NCBI GenBank assembly: GCA_947570615.1
Contig: CANOVJ010000027.1
Coordinates: forward strand, 1 to 48,292
Direction of reading: 5' to 3'
From: an uncultured Lachnospiraceae bacterium
GTDB lineage: Bacteria > Bacillota > Clostridia > Lachnospirales > Lachnospiraceae
Length of the DNA: 48,292 bases
Every line of letters begins with the position of its first letter. Positions within the stretch are counted from its first letter, which is position 1. The translations under genes and the position numbers were made by a program. The notes under the pieces were generated by a model, which did not search any database, was not told where the DNA came from, and saw only the letters and a list, made by a program, of their open reading frames with translations. Positions 1 to 8,884 of the stretch are shown here, piece after piece.

Positions 1-1258
1 CCATATAATGGTCAAAGAGGATCTCTCCCTCGCTGACCTGTATGCCCTTGATCTTGATAATATACTGGTTCGGGTTGAGCTGGATATTGTCACGCAACCG
101 GATAATGGGCACCACGGTACCCAACTCCAACGCGATCTGCCTTCTGATCATGACCACACGGTCCAGCAGATCCCCTCCCTGATTCACATCCGCCAGGGGA
201 ATAATTCCATAACCAAATTCCAGCTCGATGGGATCCACCTGCAAAAGGCTGTTGACGTTCTCCGGCTGCCGGATCTCCTCGGCGGCCGCCTCCTCCATAT
301 CGATCTCCCCTTCGATCTGGGCCGTCTCGATGGTGGCCGCGATCTGTCTTCCGGTCACGATAAAGATCAGTCCCAGGGTTAAAAAGATCAGCGTGGGCAG
401 GGGCGTCACGATACCAAGCCCGGCAATCACCCCTCCCACCATGTAGAGCGCCTTGGGGATTCCAAAAAGCTGTCTGATCAGAACTGTTCCGAAATCCGCG
501 TCCTTGGAGCCCTTGGTAACAAGGATACCTGTGGATAAAGAAATTAAAAGCGATGGAATCTGGCTCACCAGACCGTCGCCGATGGTCAGGATCGTATATT
601 TCTGGAGCGCGTCTCCAATCTCCATATTCTGCCAGAGCACGCCTGTTGCGATTCCGCCGATGATGTTGACAAAGGTTATGATAAGGCCCGCGGTGGCGTC
701 TCCCTTTACGTACTTCACGGCACCGTCCATGGAACCGAAGAAATTGGCCTCCTCCTGGATCTTGTCTCTGCGCCTTCTGGCCTCCGAATCGGTGATGGCC
801 CCGGTATTTAAGTCCGCGTCGATGGCCATCTGCTTACCGGGCATGGCGTCCAGGGTAAACCTTGCGGTCACCTCCGCAACTCTCTCAGAACCCTTGTTGA
901 TCACCATGAACTGAACCAGGATCAGAATGATAAAGATAATACCGCCCACTACCAGATTGTTTCCGCCCACATAATTTCCAAAGGTAGACACCACCTGACC
1001 GGGATCTCCAGTGGTGAGGATCAGCCTGGTGGAGGACATATTCAGGGCGATCCTGAATATGGTGGTAAACAGAAGCATGGTAGGGAAAAAGGACATATCC
1101 AGAACTTCCTTGGAGAACATGACGCCGAATAAAACGGTAAACGCAATGGCGATATTACATGCAAGCAGCACATCCATAAGCCCCTTGTTGATGGGCACGA
1201 TCATCATGACAAACGCCGCGATCAGATATGCCGCTACGCCTATATCCGCTTTTTTCAT
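1..1258 (-). CDS. flhA: FlhA, flagellar export gate protein (C-terminal part outside window)
   Basis: FlhA forms the nonameric cytoplasmic ring and membrane channel of the flagellar type III export gate. The gene starts with ATG at 1258 behind an AGGAGAAGAC ribosome binding site and stays open to the left edge, giving about 419 of the usual 680-700 residues. The visible part holds the hydrophobic N-terminal half and the family signature near residue 150 (PGKQMAIDADLNTGAI, between membrane helices), followed by an arginine-rich stretch and more membrane helices, then the start of the cytoplasmic domain. It is the last flagellar gene seen and follows flhB by 16 bases. The identification is safe; the missing C-terminus is only an edge effect. 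Confidence 0.95.
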   Translation of the reverse strand, partial: MKKADIGVAAYLIAAFVMMIVPINKGLMDVLLACNIAIAFTVLFGVMFSKEVLDMSFFPTMLLFTTIFRIALNMSSTRLILTTGDPGQVVSTFGNYVGGNNLVVGGIIFIILILVQFMVINKGSERVAEVTARFTLDAMPGKQMAIDADLNTGAITDSEARRRRDKIQEEANFFGSMDGAVKYVKGDATAGLIITFVNIIGGIATGVLWQNMEIGDALQKYTILTIGDGLVSQIPSLLISLSTGILVTKGSKDADFGTVLIRQLFGIPKALYMVGGVIAGLGIVTPLPTLIFLTLGLIFIVTGRQIAATIETAQIEGEIDMEEAAAEEIRQPENVNSLLQVDPIELEFGYGIIPLADVNQGGDLLDRVVMIRRQIALELGTVVPIIRLRDNIQLNPNQYIIKIKGIQVSEGEILFDHYM

Positions 1259-1274
1259 GTCTCTTCTCCTTTCG

Positions 1275-2402
1275 TTATACTTTTCCCTTTAAATGATAGA
1301 CAAATGCCAGCACCTCTGCCACCGACTGGTACAGCTCCGGCGGAATCAGCCCTCCTACCTCCACATTGGCGTAGAGCATCCGGGCCAGAGGCTTGTTTTC
1401 TACAATCTCAATATCGTTTTCCTTCGCCACATCCTTAATCCGCTGGGCCAGATAATCCTCCCCCTTGGCCAGCACATAGGGCGCGTCGTACTTTTCAGGA
1501 TCATACTTGACCGCCACCGCATAGTGGGTGGGGTTGGTGATGACCACGTCCGCCTGGGGGAGCTGCTGCATCATCCGGCGCATGGAGGCTTCCCGCATCC
1601 GCTGCTTCTGCTTTCCCTTGATCTGAGGATCTCCCTCCTGATTCTTGTACTCGTCCTTGACCTCCTGCTTGGTCATCTTCATGTCCTGTTTGAATTTCCA
1701 CTTCTGGTATGCAAAATCCAGAAAGGCAATCGTCATATATACCACGGCAATCCTGATCCCCAGATCGATGGCGATCTCCCCGATCAGGCCGATGGCCCGG
1801 TTTAAGGCAATGTCGTACAGAATGAAAATCTCCCCTGCCCTGTCCCTGAGATAGGAATAAGCCACATATCCTATCACCAGGATTTTCATCACCGACTTTA
1901 ACAGCTCCATAAGAGAGTTGGGGGAAAAAATCCTTCCGAAGCCCTTGACAGGATTCACCTTGCTGAATTTGGGCTTTAACGGCTTCGTCGTAGGCTTCCA
2001 CTTAACCTGGAAAATATCGCAGAGCACCGCCACCAGCAGGCCGATCAGCAAAATGGGCGCAATGATTATCAAAAGCCGCAGCATCATGCTTCGGATCAGC
2101 ACCTGGAGAGAAAGCACCGGGATATTGCCGTCATACATCCTGACCATATCCGGGAGCTGTCCGTAGACCATATGGAAGGACTCGATAAAGCTCCTTCCTA
2201 TGGTTCCCACATAAAACTTTAATATAAGAAACAGTGCAAGAATACCGAACGCGTTGGCGATCTCCTTACTTTTGGCGACCTGGCCTTCCTTCCTGGCATC
2301 GTCCAGCTTCTTGGAAGTAGGCTCCTCCGTCTTTTCACCGCCGGGGCCGTCCTTTGCAAAGAACTGCAGATCGTATTCCATCAAAAATCTGTTATCTGTC
2401 AT
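1275..2402 (-). CDS. flhB: FlhB, export substrate-specificity switch protein
   Basis: FlhB is a membrane component of the flagellar export gate and switches export from hook to filament proteins. The 375 residues are normal in length. An N-terminal EKTEEPTSKKLDDARKEGQV stretch typical of the family leads into four membrane segments, then a cytoplasmic C-terminal domain. The self-cleavage motif NPTH is intact near residue 290, within ITNPTHYAVAVKY, so autoproteolysis between N and P is expected. The gene sits between fliR and flhA. The ATG at 2402 has a GAAGGA ribosome binding site about nine bases upstream. A later start at Met8 is possible but has no better site. Confidence 0.96.
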   Translation of the reverse strand: MTDNRFLMEYDLQFFAKDGPGGEKTEEPTSKKLDDARKEGQVAKSKEIANAFGILALFLILKFYVGTIGRSFIESFHMVYGQLPDMVRMYDGNIPVLSLQVLIRSMMLRLLIIIAPILLIGLLVAVLCDIFQVKWKPTTKPLKPKFSKVNPVKGFGRIFSPNSLMELLKSVMKILVIGYVAYSYLRDRAGEIFILYDIALNRAIGLIGEIAIDLGIRIAVVYMTIAFLDFAYQKWKFKQDMKMTKQEVKDEYKNQEGDPQIKGKQKQRMREASMRRMMQQLPQADVVITNPTHYAVAVKYDPEKYDAPYVLAKGEDYLAQRIKDVAKENDIEIVENKPLARMLYANVEVGGLIPPELYQSVAEVLAFVYHLKGKV

Positions 2403-2426
2403 CCTTCAGATTCCTTCTTCCGGCCC

Positions 2427-3209
2427 TCATGGCGTCAGCACCTCCACAAAGGAGGACACCATGTGCTGCATCTGCTCTGAGATGAAGTTCGCCGCCGAAG
2501 GCAGCATGGAGGTGGACAGGAAAAGGATTCCAAGCCCTACCAGCACCTTCATCTGCATACCCACCGCAAACATGTTCATCTGGGGCGACACCTTGGCCAG
2601 CACGCCCAGAACCGTGTTCAGGATGATCATAACCGCAAAAATAGGAAGACAGATGCGAAAGCCGATAATGATATAATTCGCCATAAACTCCAGCATGGAG
2701 GCTAAAAGCCCGTCGCTTCTGAACACAGCTCCGTTTAAGGGGATCAGAATATAGGTCTCCGCCAGAGCCTTCAAAAGGTACTGATGCAGCCCTGTGATCA
2801 TCAGCATCAGCATGATCATATAGTTATAGTAGATTCCGGTGATGGAGGTATTCTGTCTGGTAGCCGGATCCATCAGACTGGCCATGGAAAAACCCATCTC
2901 CATATCCGCGATATGCCCGGCAAAGGCTACCACAGAAAGACACAGATTCGCGGCAAAACCAATCAGAAGACCCGTCAGCGTCTCCTTCATCACAATGATG
3001 AAATACCCAATCAGCGTCTCATACGCCGCTCTCTGATCCGGCAGCGCATGATAGAGCAACACCGCCATGAAAAAGCTCAGGCCGATCCTCACATTCCTGG
3101 GCATGTTGCTCATACTGAAAAAGGGCGCGGAAAACACAAAAGAGGCGACTCTGATCAGTATCAGCAGAAAATATTCCAGATCCTGGTAACTGAACGAATA
3201 ATCCAGCAT
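2427..3209 (-). CDS. fliR: FliR, flagellar export gate protein
   Basis: FliR forms the core of the flagellar export gate with FliP and FliQ. The 260 residues are the usual length and are almost entirely hydrophobic, with about six membrane helices. An ANLCLSVVAFAGHIADMEMG segment sits near the middle, as in other FliR proteins. The ATG at 3209 lies five bases after the fliQ stop, with an AAGG ribosome binding site overlapping that stop, so the two genes are probably coupled in translation. The order fliP-fliQ-fliR-flhB-flhA is the conserved gate cassette. Confidence 0.95.
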   Translation of the reverse strand: MLDYSFSYQDLEYFLLILIRVASFVFSAPFFSMSNMPRNVRIGLSFFMAVLLYHALPDQRAAYETLIGYFIIVMKETLTGLLIGFAANLCLSVVAFAGHIADMEMGFSMASLMDPATRQNTSITGIYYNYMIMLMLMITGLHQYLLKALAETYILIPLNGAVFRSDGLLASMLEFMANYIIIGFRICLPIFAVMIILNTVLGVLAKVSPQMNMFAVGMQMKVLVGLGILFLSTSMLPSAANFISEQMQHMVSSFVEVLTP

Positions 3210-3214
3210 AGGCG

Positions 3215-3484
3215 CTACCTTACATATCGTCCAAGATCAGACCAGAGGTTCGTTATAAAGCCGCTCATCTCGCTCAGCATCCAGTTTCCCAGCAGAATCA
3301 GCGCCAGAAACACCGCAAGGATCTTCGGCACAAATGTCAGTGTCTGCTCCTGGATGGAGGTGACCGCCTGAAAAATACTGATGATCAGACCGACCACCAG
3401 CGACACCAGAAGGATCGGCGCAGATACCTTTATAACCAGAAACAGCGCAGAGCTGGCAATGGCCGTAACCTCATCAACTGTCAT
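3215..3484 (-). CDS. fliQ: FliQ, flagellar export gate protein
   Basis: This 89-residue protein has two membrane helices and the FliQ pattern LIISIFQAVTSIQEQTLTFVPK in its first half. FliQ packs around FliP in the export gate of the basal body. The ATG at 3484 follows an AAAGGATGATG ribosome binding site. It lies between fliP and fliR as in nearly all flagellar systems, and its length matches the family. Confidence 0.96.
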   Translation of the reverse strand: MTVDEVTAIASSALFLVIKVSAPILLVSLVVGLIISIFQAVTSIQEQTLTFVPKILAVFLALILLGNWMLSEMSGFITNLWSDLGRYVR

Positions 3485-3507
3485 AGAGCATCATCCTTTC
3501 TGAATAC

Positions 3508-4422
3508 TCACCTGTAAAATGTTCCCACCGTCTGCATGATAACCAGATTCCACCCGTCCGCAAGAACAAAGAGCAGAATCTTAAAGGGCATGGAGATCGT
3601 GGTTGGCGGCAACATCATCATACCCATACTCATCAGAGTGGACGCAACCACCATATCGATCACGATAAACGGAATATAAATGACGAATCCTATGATAAAC
3701 GCCCTGCGCAGCTCCCCCACGATAAAGCTGGGAACCAGCACCGAAAGGGAAATCCCGTCCAGCGTCCCGTCCCATTCCTCCCCGGAAATGTCCAGAAACA
3801 TCTGCACATCCCTCGTCTGGGTCTGTTTGTACATAAACTCCCGGAAAGGCTTCACCCCGGTCTCAAAAAACTCCTCCTGGGTTATGGTCCCCTCCTCAAG
3901 GGGTACCACCGCTTCCTGGTACACCTGCGTCAGGGTCGGGCGCATGATGAAATAAGTCAGAAACAAAGCTAACCCAATCAACACCTGATTGGGCGGCGCT
4001 GTTTGGGTATTCAATGCTGCTCTCGTAAAATGAAGAACAATGATAATCCGGGTAAAAGAGGTCAGCATGATGAGCAGCGTAGGTGCAAGACTCAGCATGG
4101 TGAGAGTGAGCAGAATCCGCAGATTTCCGTTCACCTGACCGTTTCCGTCATCATAGGTGGTAACCGTCAGATTATTGGCAATATTAAGCTGCGAAAGCTC
4201 CTCTCTCGTCTGCGCGCTGCCCGGTTCATTGATATAGGTCCGCTCCTGCGTCTCTCCGGCGAGGTCCGAATCGTCCAGCGAAGCCGCCTGTACAGAAAGC
4301 CGGGGCGTAACACACAATATGCCCACCATCACCAGCAGGCATACCATTTTTATAATCCTTTTTCCAGACAGGGGACTCTCTACTGCGTAAGCCGCCCTTA
4401 TGTCAAACAAAAATTTTCTCAT
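3508..4422 (-). CDS. fliP: FliP, flagellar export gate protein with signal peptide
   Basis: FliP pentamers form the export pore. The 304-residue protein begins with about 25 polar residues including KRIIK, then a hydrophobic signal segment ending near a VQAA cleavage-like site. An acidic linker of about 60 residues follows, then the four-helix FliP domain with SLAPTLLIMLTSFTRIIIVL, RAALNTQTAPPNQVLIGLAL and the C-terminal LLPPTTISMPFKILLFVLADGW block. An alternative ATG at residue 26 has a good AAAAAGG site nine bases upstream but would remove the basic residues in front of the signal peptide, so I keep the longer start. It is 13 bases downstream of fliO. Confidence 0.95.
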   Translation of the reverse strand: MRKFLFDIRAAYAVESPLSGKRIIKMVCLLVMVGILCVTPRLSVQAASLDDSDLAGETQERTYINEPGSAQTREELSQLNIANNLTVTTYDDGNGQVNGNLRILLTLTMLSLAPTLLIMLTSFTRIIIVLHFTRAALNTQTAPPNQVLIGLALFLTYFIMRPTLTQVYQEAVVPLEEGTITQEEFFETGVKPFREFMYKQTQTRDVQMFLDISGEEWDGTLDGISLSVLVPSFIVGELRRAFIIGFVIYIPFIVIDMVVASTLMSMGMMMLPPTTISMPFKILLFVLADGWNLVIMQTVGTFYR

Positions 4423-4435
4423 AATGCCTTAGCCG

Positions 4436-4813
4436 CTATTCCTTCCCTGAAAGGTCCTTTTTATCCTTCAACCTCTTTACCTTTTCGAGGATGTCCGCAA
4501 ACGTAACCGTCTGCCTCCCCTCCTCTCCCGGTTCAAGCTCTACGGCGGAAAGCTCTGAAAGCATATGCACCTCGTCTTTTCCCACAGCAATGACCAGATA
4601 CTTTTCTCCCGCTCTGACTATCTGGATATATTTATTTGAAGCAACCCGGCAGGTTTCGATAATCTCAAGATTTCCTGAACCTGCCCTGTTCTTCTGATAA
4701 CCTGCTATCCATCTGGTAACCACACAAGTAATCGCCAGCACAAACACAAAGAGAAGCAGCACCGTCAAAAACTGGACATAGCCATCCATCTCTCCTGCAA
4801 CTGAAAGGAGCAT
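4436..4813 (-). CDS. fliO: FliO/FliZ, export gate assembly protein
   Basis: This 125-residue protein has one N-terminal membrane helix (about residues 13-35, ending in RWIAGYQ) and a small cytoplasmic domain. That domain carries the FliO pattern IIETCRVASNKYIQIVRAGEKYLVIAVG. FliO helps FliP assemble into the export gate. The gene overlaps nothing: it ends 13 bases before fliP and starts one base after the cheY stop. Sequence conservation in this family is low, so position in the cassette carries much of the call. Confidence 0.88.
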   Translation of the reverse strand: MLLSVAGEMDGYVQFLTVLLLFVFVLAITCVVTRWIAGYQKNRAGSGNLEIIETCRVASNKYIQIVRAGEKYLVIAVGKDEVHMLSELSAVELEPGEEGRQTVTFADILEKVKRLKDKKDLSGKE

Positions 4814-4814
4814 A

Positions 4815-5177
4815 CTACCCGATTACCTTCTTAACCGCTTCCAGCACACGGTCAGCCTGGAAAGGCTTCACGATAAAGTCCTTGGCACCACTCTGAATGG
4901 CCTCGATAACCATCGCCTGCTGTCCCATGGCGGAACACATGATAACCATAGCGTTTGGATCCGCCCCCTTGATCTTCTTAAGCGCTCCGATCCCATCCAG
5001 CTCCGGCATGGTGATATCCATCAGCACCAGGTCAGGATGCAGCTCCGCGTACTTCTCGCATGCCTTCACTCCGTTTTCGGCTTCACCGGCCACATTATAG
5101 CCATTCTTCGTGAGAATGTCCTTAATCATCATGCGCATGAATGCTGCATCATCCACAATTAAAATATTCTTTGCCAT
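4815..5177 (-). CDS. cheY: CheY, chemotaxis response regulator
   Basis: This is a 120-residue single-domain receiver. The acidic pocket D9-D10, the phosphorylated aspartate D54 in MDITMPELDG, S82 in the switch position and K104 in IVKPF are all present. When phosphorylated it binds the switch proteins FliM and FliY and sets the direction of rotation. It lies between fliY and fliO, as in Bacillus and many clostridia, and so next to the gene for its probable phosphatase, FliY. The cognate kinase CheA is not in the window. Confidence 0.96.
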   Translation of the reverse strand: MAKNILIVDDAAFMRMMIKDILTKNGYNVAGEAENGVKACEKYAELHPDLVLMDITMPELDGIGALKKIKGADPNAMVIMCSAMGQQAMVIEAIQSGAKDFIVKPFQADRVLEAVKKVIG

Positions 5178-5194
5178 TTTTTACTCTCCTGTTT

Positions 5195-6460
5195 TTACTT
5201 AATAATTTCGGTTACACGGATACAGAAACTCTCTTCCATTACCATGACCTCGCCTCTGGCTACCAGCTTTCCATTTACAAGTACATCTATAGGTTCACCG
5301 GCTATTCTGTCAAGCTCTATAATCGTCCCCGGTGCGAAGTCCAGTATTTCCGCTATGGACTTTCTCGTTCTGCCCAGCTCTACGGTAACGTCCAAAGGTA
5401 CGTCCCTGATCAGACCGATATTCTCCTGTCCCGCCATCGCTCCCATATCGCTGTTAAAGCTCTGGAACTGTGCGGGCTGGATGTTCATGCCCTGTGCGGG
5501 CATGCCCTGCATATTCATCATCGGCATTCCCATGTTGTTCATCATCGGCATTCCCATAGCTCCATTCATCCCCATCATCGGCATTCCCTGCTGCATGCCG
5601 TTCATCGGCATTCCACCCATCTGATTCATGGGCATTCCCATATTCATCTGCGGATTTCCCTGTCCCATATCAGACATCCCCATGGGAGACGCTACACCCT
5701 GCATGGGCGCCGCACCCATCGGAGCAGGCGCAGGTTCCGGCGCAGCAGAAGGCGCGGGCTCACTTCCGCCCTGATTCGTGATGAAGGTCTCATAGAGACT
5801 GTTGGCGAATTCAAGCGGATAAAGCTGCATGATGGAACTGTCCACCAGATCGCCGATCTGCATCCGAAATGCAATCTTTACGAAGTCCCCCTCCAGGAAG
5901 GAGTCGATCTCGCCGCCGTTGTTAACATCGTTTAAATCCATCAGATTGGCTTCCGGAGGGCTGATATCGATCATCTTTCCCATCATGGTGGAAAGGGACG
6001 TAGCCGCCGCTCCCATCATCTGGTTCATGGCCTCGGAGATCGCGCTTAAATGCAGTTCCCCCAGTTCCCCCGAAGTATTACTGCCGTCTCCGCCCATCAT
6101 CAGATCCGTGATGACCTTCACATCATGCTCCTTTAAGATCATGACATTCGAGCCGTCCAGTCCCGATGTATAACGTATCTGAATAAATACACAGGGACGC
6201 TCATAATCCGCTACCACCGTCTCCCAGTTGGCCATGGTAACCACCGGTGTGGTTATATCCACCTTCAGATTCACAAGAGAAAACAGTGTGGTTGCGGAAG
6301 ACCCCATACTGATATTGGCGATCTCGCCAATCGCATCCCTGGCGTCGTCAGAAAGCTGACTCTCGTCCAGAACCGGTTTGCTTCCCGCATTTGCATTATT
6401 GGATAAATCCATGCCGTTTAAAAGAGCACTTATCTCGTCCTGAGAAAGCATTTCATCCAT
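5195..6460 (-). CDS. fliY: FliY (FliN family), motor switch protein with CheC-like CheY-P phosphatase domain
   Basis: The 421 residues fall into four parts. An N-terminal peptide (LSQDEISALLNG, residues 5-16) resembles the CheY-P binding tip of FliM. A CheC-like domain (about 35-228) has both phosphatase centres, E46/N49 and E143/N146, each followed by the conserved proline. A low-complexity linker (about 229-345) is dominated by methionine, glycine and proline. A C-terminal SpoA/FliN domain (about 349-421) joins the C-ring. This matches Bacillus and Thermotoga FliY, which removes phosphate from CheY-P at the motor. It follows fliM by three bases and precedes cheY. The methionine-rich linker is unusual. 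Confidence 0.95.
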   Translation of the reverse strand: MDEMLSQDEISALLNGMDLSNNANAGSKPVLDESQLSDDARDAIGEIANISMGSSATTLFSLVNLKVDITTPVVTMANWETVVADYERPCVFIQIRYTSGLDGSNVMILKEHDVKVITDLMMGGDGSNTSGELGELHLSAISEAMNQMMGAAATSLSTMMGKMIDISPPEANLMDLNDVNNGGEIDSFLEGDFVKIAFRMQIGDLVDSSIMQLYPLEFANSLYETFITNQGGSEPAPSAAPEPAPAPMGAAPMQGVASPMGMSDMGQGNPQMNMGMPMNQMGGMPMNGMQQGMPMMGMNGAMGMPMMNNMGMPMMNMQGMPAQGMNIQPAQFQSFNSDMGAMAGQENIGLIRDVPLDVTVELGRTRKSIAEILDFAPGTIIELDRIAGEPIDVLVNGKLVARGEVMVMEESFCIRVTEIIK

Positions 6461-6463
6461 GCT

Positions 6464-7444
6464 TTAATCCCCCTCTCTGATTACTGATGTCACCCGTACC
6501 GCATAATTATCCTTCACAGAACCGGGAAGCGCGGTGAACTTCCTGATATTGCCCACGAAAATATTCATTTCTGTGTCTGTTCTGGAATCCAGCCGTATGA
6601 TATCCCCCACCTGCAAATTCAGGAAGTCGTTTACAGATACCTGGCTTCTTCCAAGGACCGCTCTGACCGGTACGTCCACCCTTCTGATCAGCGATTCAAG
6701 CTGTTCCTCATAGTCGCTGTGATCCCGCTTCTGTAAGGTGGAATACCAGAACTTGGTGTTCAGGTTATCCATCACAGACTCCAATGTAAAGAAGGGGAGG
6801 CATATATTCATATACCCTTCCGTGTCGCCGACTTTAATACTCAGAGAGATGAGCGCCACCATATCGCCCGGCGCAATGATCTGCGCGAACTGCGCGTTGG
6901 TCTCAATCCGCTCCAGAATGGGATCAAGCTCAGCCACATTCTTCCAGGGCTCATGCATAAGCTGCATACACACCACCATCAGCTTTTGCAGAATAATCAT
7001 CTCGATCTCTGAGAATTCTCTGTTCTTTTCCAGCGGAATCCCCTGTCCGCCAAGCATCCTGTCGATCATGGCAAATCCAAGATTAGTGGAAAGCTCCACA
7101 ATGATATTGCCGTTCAGGGGGCTGAAATTCACAATTCCAAGTATGACAGGGTTCGAAAGCGCATTACTGAACTCCGAATAAATAATCGCTTCGGAGCTCG
7201 TCACCGTTACCTGCACATTCTTCCGAAGATAAACGGGAAGGTTGGTGGAGATCAGTCTCCCGTAATGCTCATATATAATCTCAAGGGTCCGCAAATGCTC
7301 CTTGGAAAACTTTACGGGTCTCTCAAAATCATATGGCTTCGCCTGTTTTTCCTTATTGTCAGGCATCTGGTCTACATCCAGATCCCCACCACTTAAGGCC
7401 GCAAGTAAATTATCTATTTCACTTTGAGATAATACCTCGCCCAA
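6464..7444 (-). CDS. fliM: FliM, flagellar motor switch protein
   Basis: The 326 residues have the usual three parts: an N-terminal CheY-P binding motif (LSQSEIDNLLAAL, residues 5-17), a CheC-like middle domain and a C-terminal SpoA domain ending in DNYAVRVTSVI. FliM links FliG to FliN/FliY in the C-ring. The start is TTG at 7444, placed by a full AAGGAGG ribosome binding site nine bases upstream; no nearby ATG keeps the CheY-binding tip. The gene runs straight into fliY with only three bases between them. Confidence 0.96.
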   Translation of the reverse strand: MGEVLSQSEIDNLLAALSGGDLDVDQMPDNKEKQAKPYDFERPVKFSKEHLRTLEIIYEHYGRLISTNLPVYLRKNVQVTVTSSEAIIYSEFSNALSNPVILGIVNFSPLNGNIIVELSTNLGFAMIDRMLGGQGIPLEKNREFSEIEMIILQKLMVVCMQLMHEPWKNVAELDPILERIETNAQFAQIIAPGDMVALISLSIKVGDTEGYMNICLPFFTLESVMDNLNTKFWYSTLQKRDHSDYEEQLESLIRRVDVPVRAVLGRSQVSVNDFLNLQVGDIIRLDSRTDTEMNIFVGNIRKFTALPGSVKDNYAVRVTSVIREGD

Positions 7445-7507
7445 AAGTATACACCTCCTTCATTCCTGCCGCAGCACTCTGACAGCATATCAGACTCATT
7501 GCGGCGG

Positions 7508-8029
7508 TTACATATACAGCGGGCTGATCAGTGTTACATCAAAGATGAAATTTGAACTGTACAGTTCCTGGATGCTGCTCAGGATTGCACTGCTGATGGC
7601 CTGAGGATTCGCCTTGGCCTCCTCGATGGTGTACTGGCCTACCACATCGCTGATCTTTCCTTTGATCAGATCCTCTCTCAGAGAGAGATCGCTGTAGGTC
7701 GCGTAATCCTCATGCGTCTTATCCATGGAAATCACCACGGAAATCTTGGCGAAATGATCTTCCTCCACCGGCACGCCGTTCTCATCCACACTCTTTTTCA
7801 GAGCGATCTGCATATCGGCAATGGTGTAGGTCTCCGTATTCTCCAGCGAAACGGAAGCGGCTCCCCCGCCAACGCCCTGGATGTCCAGACTGATTGCCGA
7901 GGCAATATCCCCTACCAGGTCTGCCGTTTTCTGGTTGGTACTGGTCACGCTGAACATCATAATGGCGGTGAGCACGATATTCACAATCAGAAGCGCCAGT
8001 ATCATAACTGAAATCAGGTTCCTTTTCAT
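7508..8029 (-). CDS. fliL: FliL, stator-associated flagellar protein
   Basis: This 173-residue protein has a short cytoplasmic start (MKRNL), one membrane helix (about residues 5-27) and an extracytoplasmic domain that ends in the FliL-like SNFIFDVTLISPLYM. FliL rings surround MotB and stabilise the stators. The gene sits between motB and fliM, the typical place. Sequence similarity in this family is modest, so the position and topology matter for the call. Confidence 0.9.
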   Translation of the reverse strand: MKRNLISVMILALLIVNIVLTAIMMFSVTSTNQKTADLVGDIASAISLDIQGVGGGAASVSLENTETYTIADMQIALKKSVDENGVPVEEDHFAKISVVISMDKTHEDYATYSDLSLREDLIKGKISDVVGQYTIEEAKANPQAISSAILSSIQELYSSNFIFDVTLISPLYM

Positions 8030-8077
8030 AACAGATTCAACCTTTCCTCATCAAACGCCGGACATCCGGCTTATTGA

Positions 8078-8884
8078 TTAATAACTACTCAATGAATTAT
8101 ATATTTTTATTTCCACCCGTCTGTTCATGGCTCTGCCCTCCTCCGTGGAATTATCCGCGACAGGCTGGTATTCGCCCCTGCCTGAATGCTTGATCAGACC
8201 GGCGTCCAGCGTGGTATTCTGTTCCAGATAATAAAAGACCGATAAGGCGCGGCCGCTGCTGAGCTCGTCATTGTTGGAATACTTCGCTCCCGACATGGGA
8301 ACATTGTCCGTGTGTCCCTCGATCTCAATGACTCCCTGGCTGAACTTCTGCAGGATAATCCCCAGCTGGTTCATAAGCGGCAGGGCTTCCTCTTTAATAT
8401 CCACCTTCCCCGAGTCAAAAAGAAGGGCTCCATTGAGAGTGAGCTGCACATACTGTGCGGTAAACTCGATATCGATTTCCTTCTCCAGGTTCTTTTCCTC
8501 CAGGACCTCCTCTATCTTCTCCGCCATCTGCTCGGATTCCTCCAGTCTGGCTTCATCCACAATCTCCGTGGCGGTTTTGAGATCCTCGGGCATCATCTCG
8601 CCCTCGGGATTTTTCCCTGTACTGTTGATATAATCATCCAGCTCGTTTAACTGGCTGACTCCCATTCCGATCAGAAGACCGTCCCCAATGGCCGTGGCTC
8701 CTGCGGTAAATATGCTGAACGTCTGATTGAAGGAGGCCGCCAGCTGTTCGAACTTCTGAGCGTCCACCGTAGACATGGAAAACAGCATAACGAAGAAGCA
8801 CAGGAGCAGATTCATCAAATCCGAGAAGGTGGCCATCCACGCCGGGGAACCCTTCGGGGGATCCTCCTGTCTTTGCTTAGCCAT
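8078..8884 (-). CDS. motB: MotB, stator protein
   Basis: MotB is the peptidoglycan-anchored part of the ion-driven stator. I start at the ATG at 8884 (268 residues) because a GGAGGTGAGG site precedes it and it overlaps the end of motA. D22 in WMATFSDLMNLLL, just inside the single membrane helix, is the ion-binding aspartate. The C-terminal OmpA-like domain shows IEGHTDNVPMSG followed by LSSGRALSVFYYL, the peptidoglycan-binding pattern. Whether protons or sodium drive it cannot be decided with confidence from the sequence. The ATGGCTAA overlap of eight bases with motA suggests coupled translation. Confidence 0.96.
   Translation of the reverse strand: MAKQRQEDPPKGSPAWMATFSDLMNLLLCFFVMLFSMSTVDAQKFEQLAASFNQTFSIFTAGATAIGDGLLIGMGVSQLNELDDYINSTGKNPEGEMMPEDLKTATEIVDEARLEESEQMAEKIEEVLEEKNLEKEIDIEFTAQYVQLTLNGALLFDSGKVDIKEEALPLMNQLGIILQKFSQGVIEIEGHTDNVPMSGAKYSNNDELSSGRALSVFYYLEQNTTLDAGLIKHSGRGEYQPVADNSTEEGRAMNRRVEIKIYNSLSSY

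Noticed and set aside
1275-4422. Type III secretion (virulence) gate genes
   Set aside because: FliP, FliQ, FliR and FlhB are homologous to such systems, but the surrounding rod, hook, switch and motor genes show a flagellar operon.
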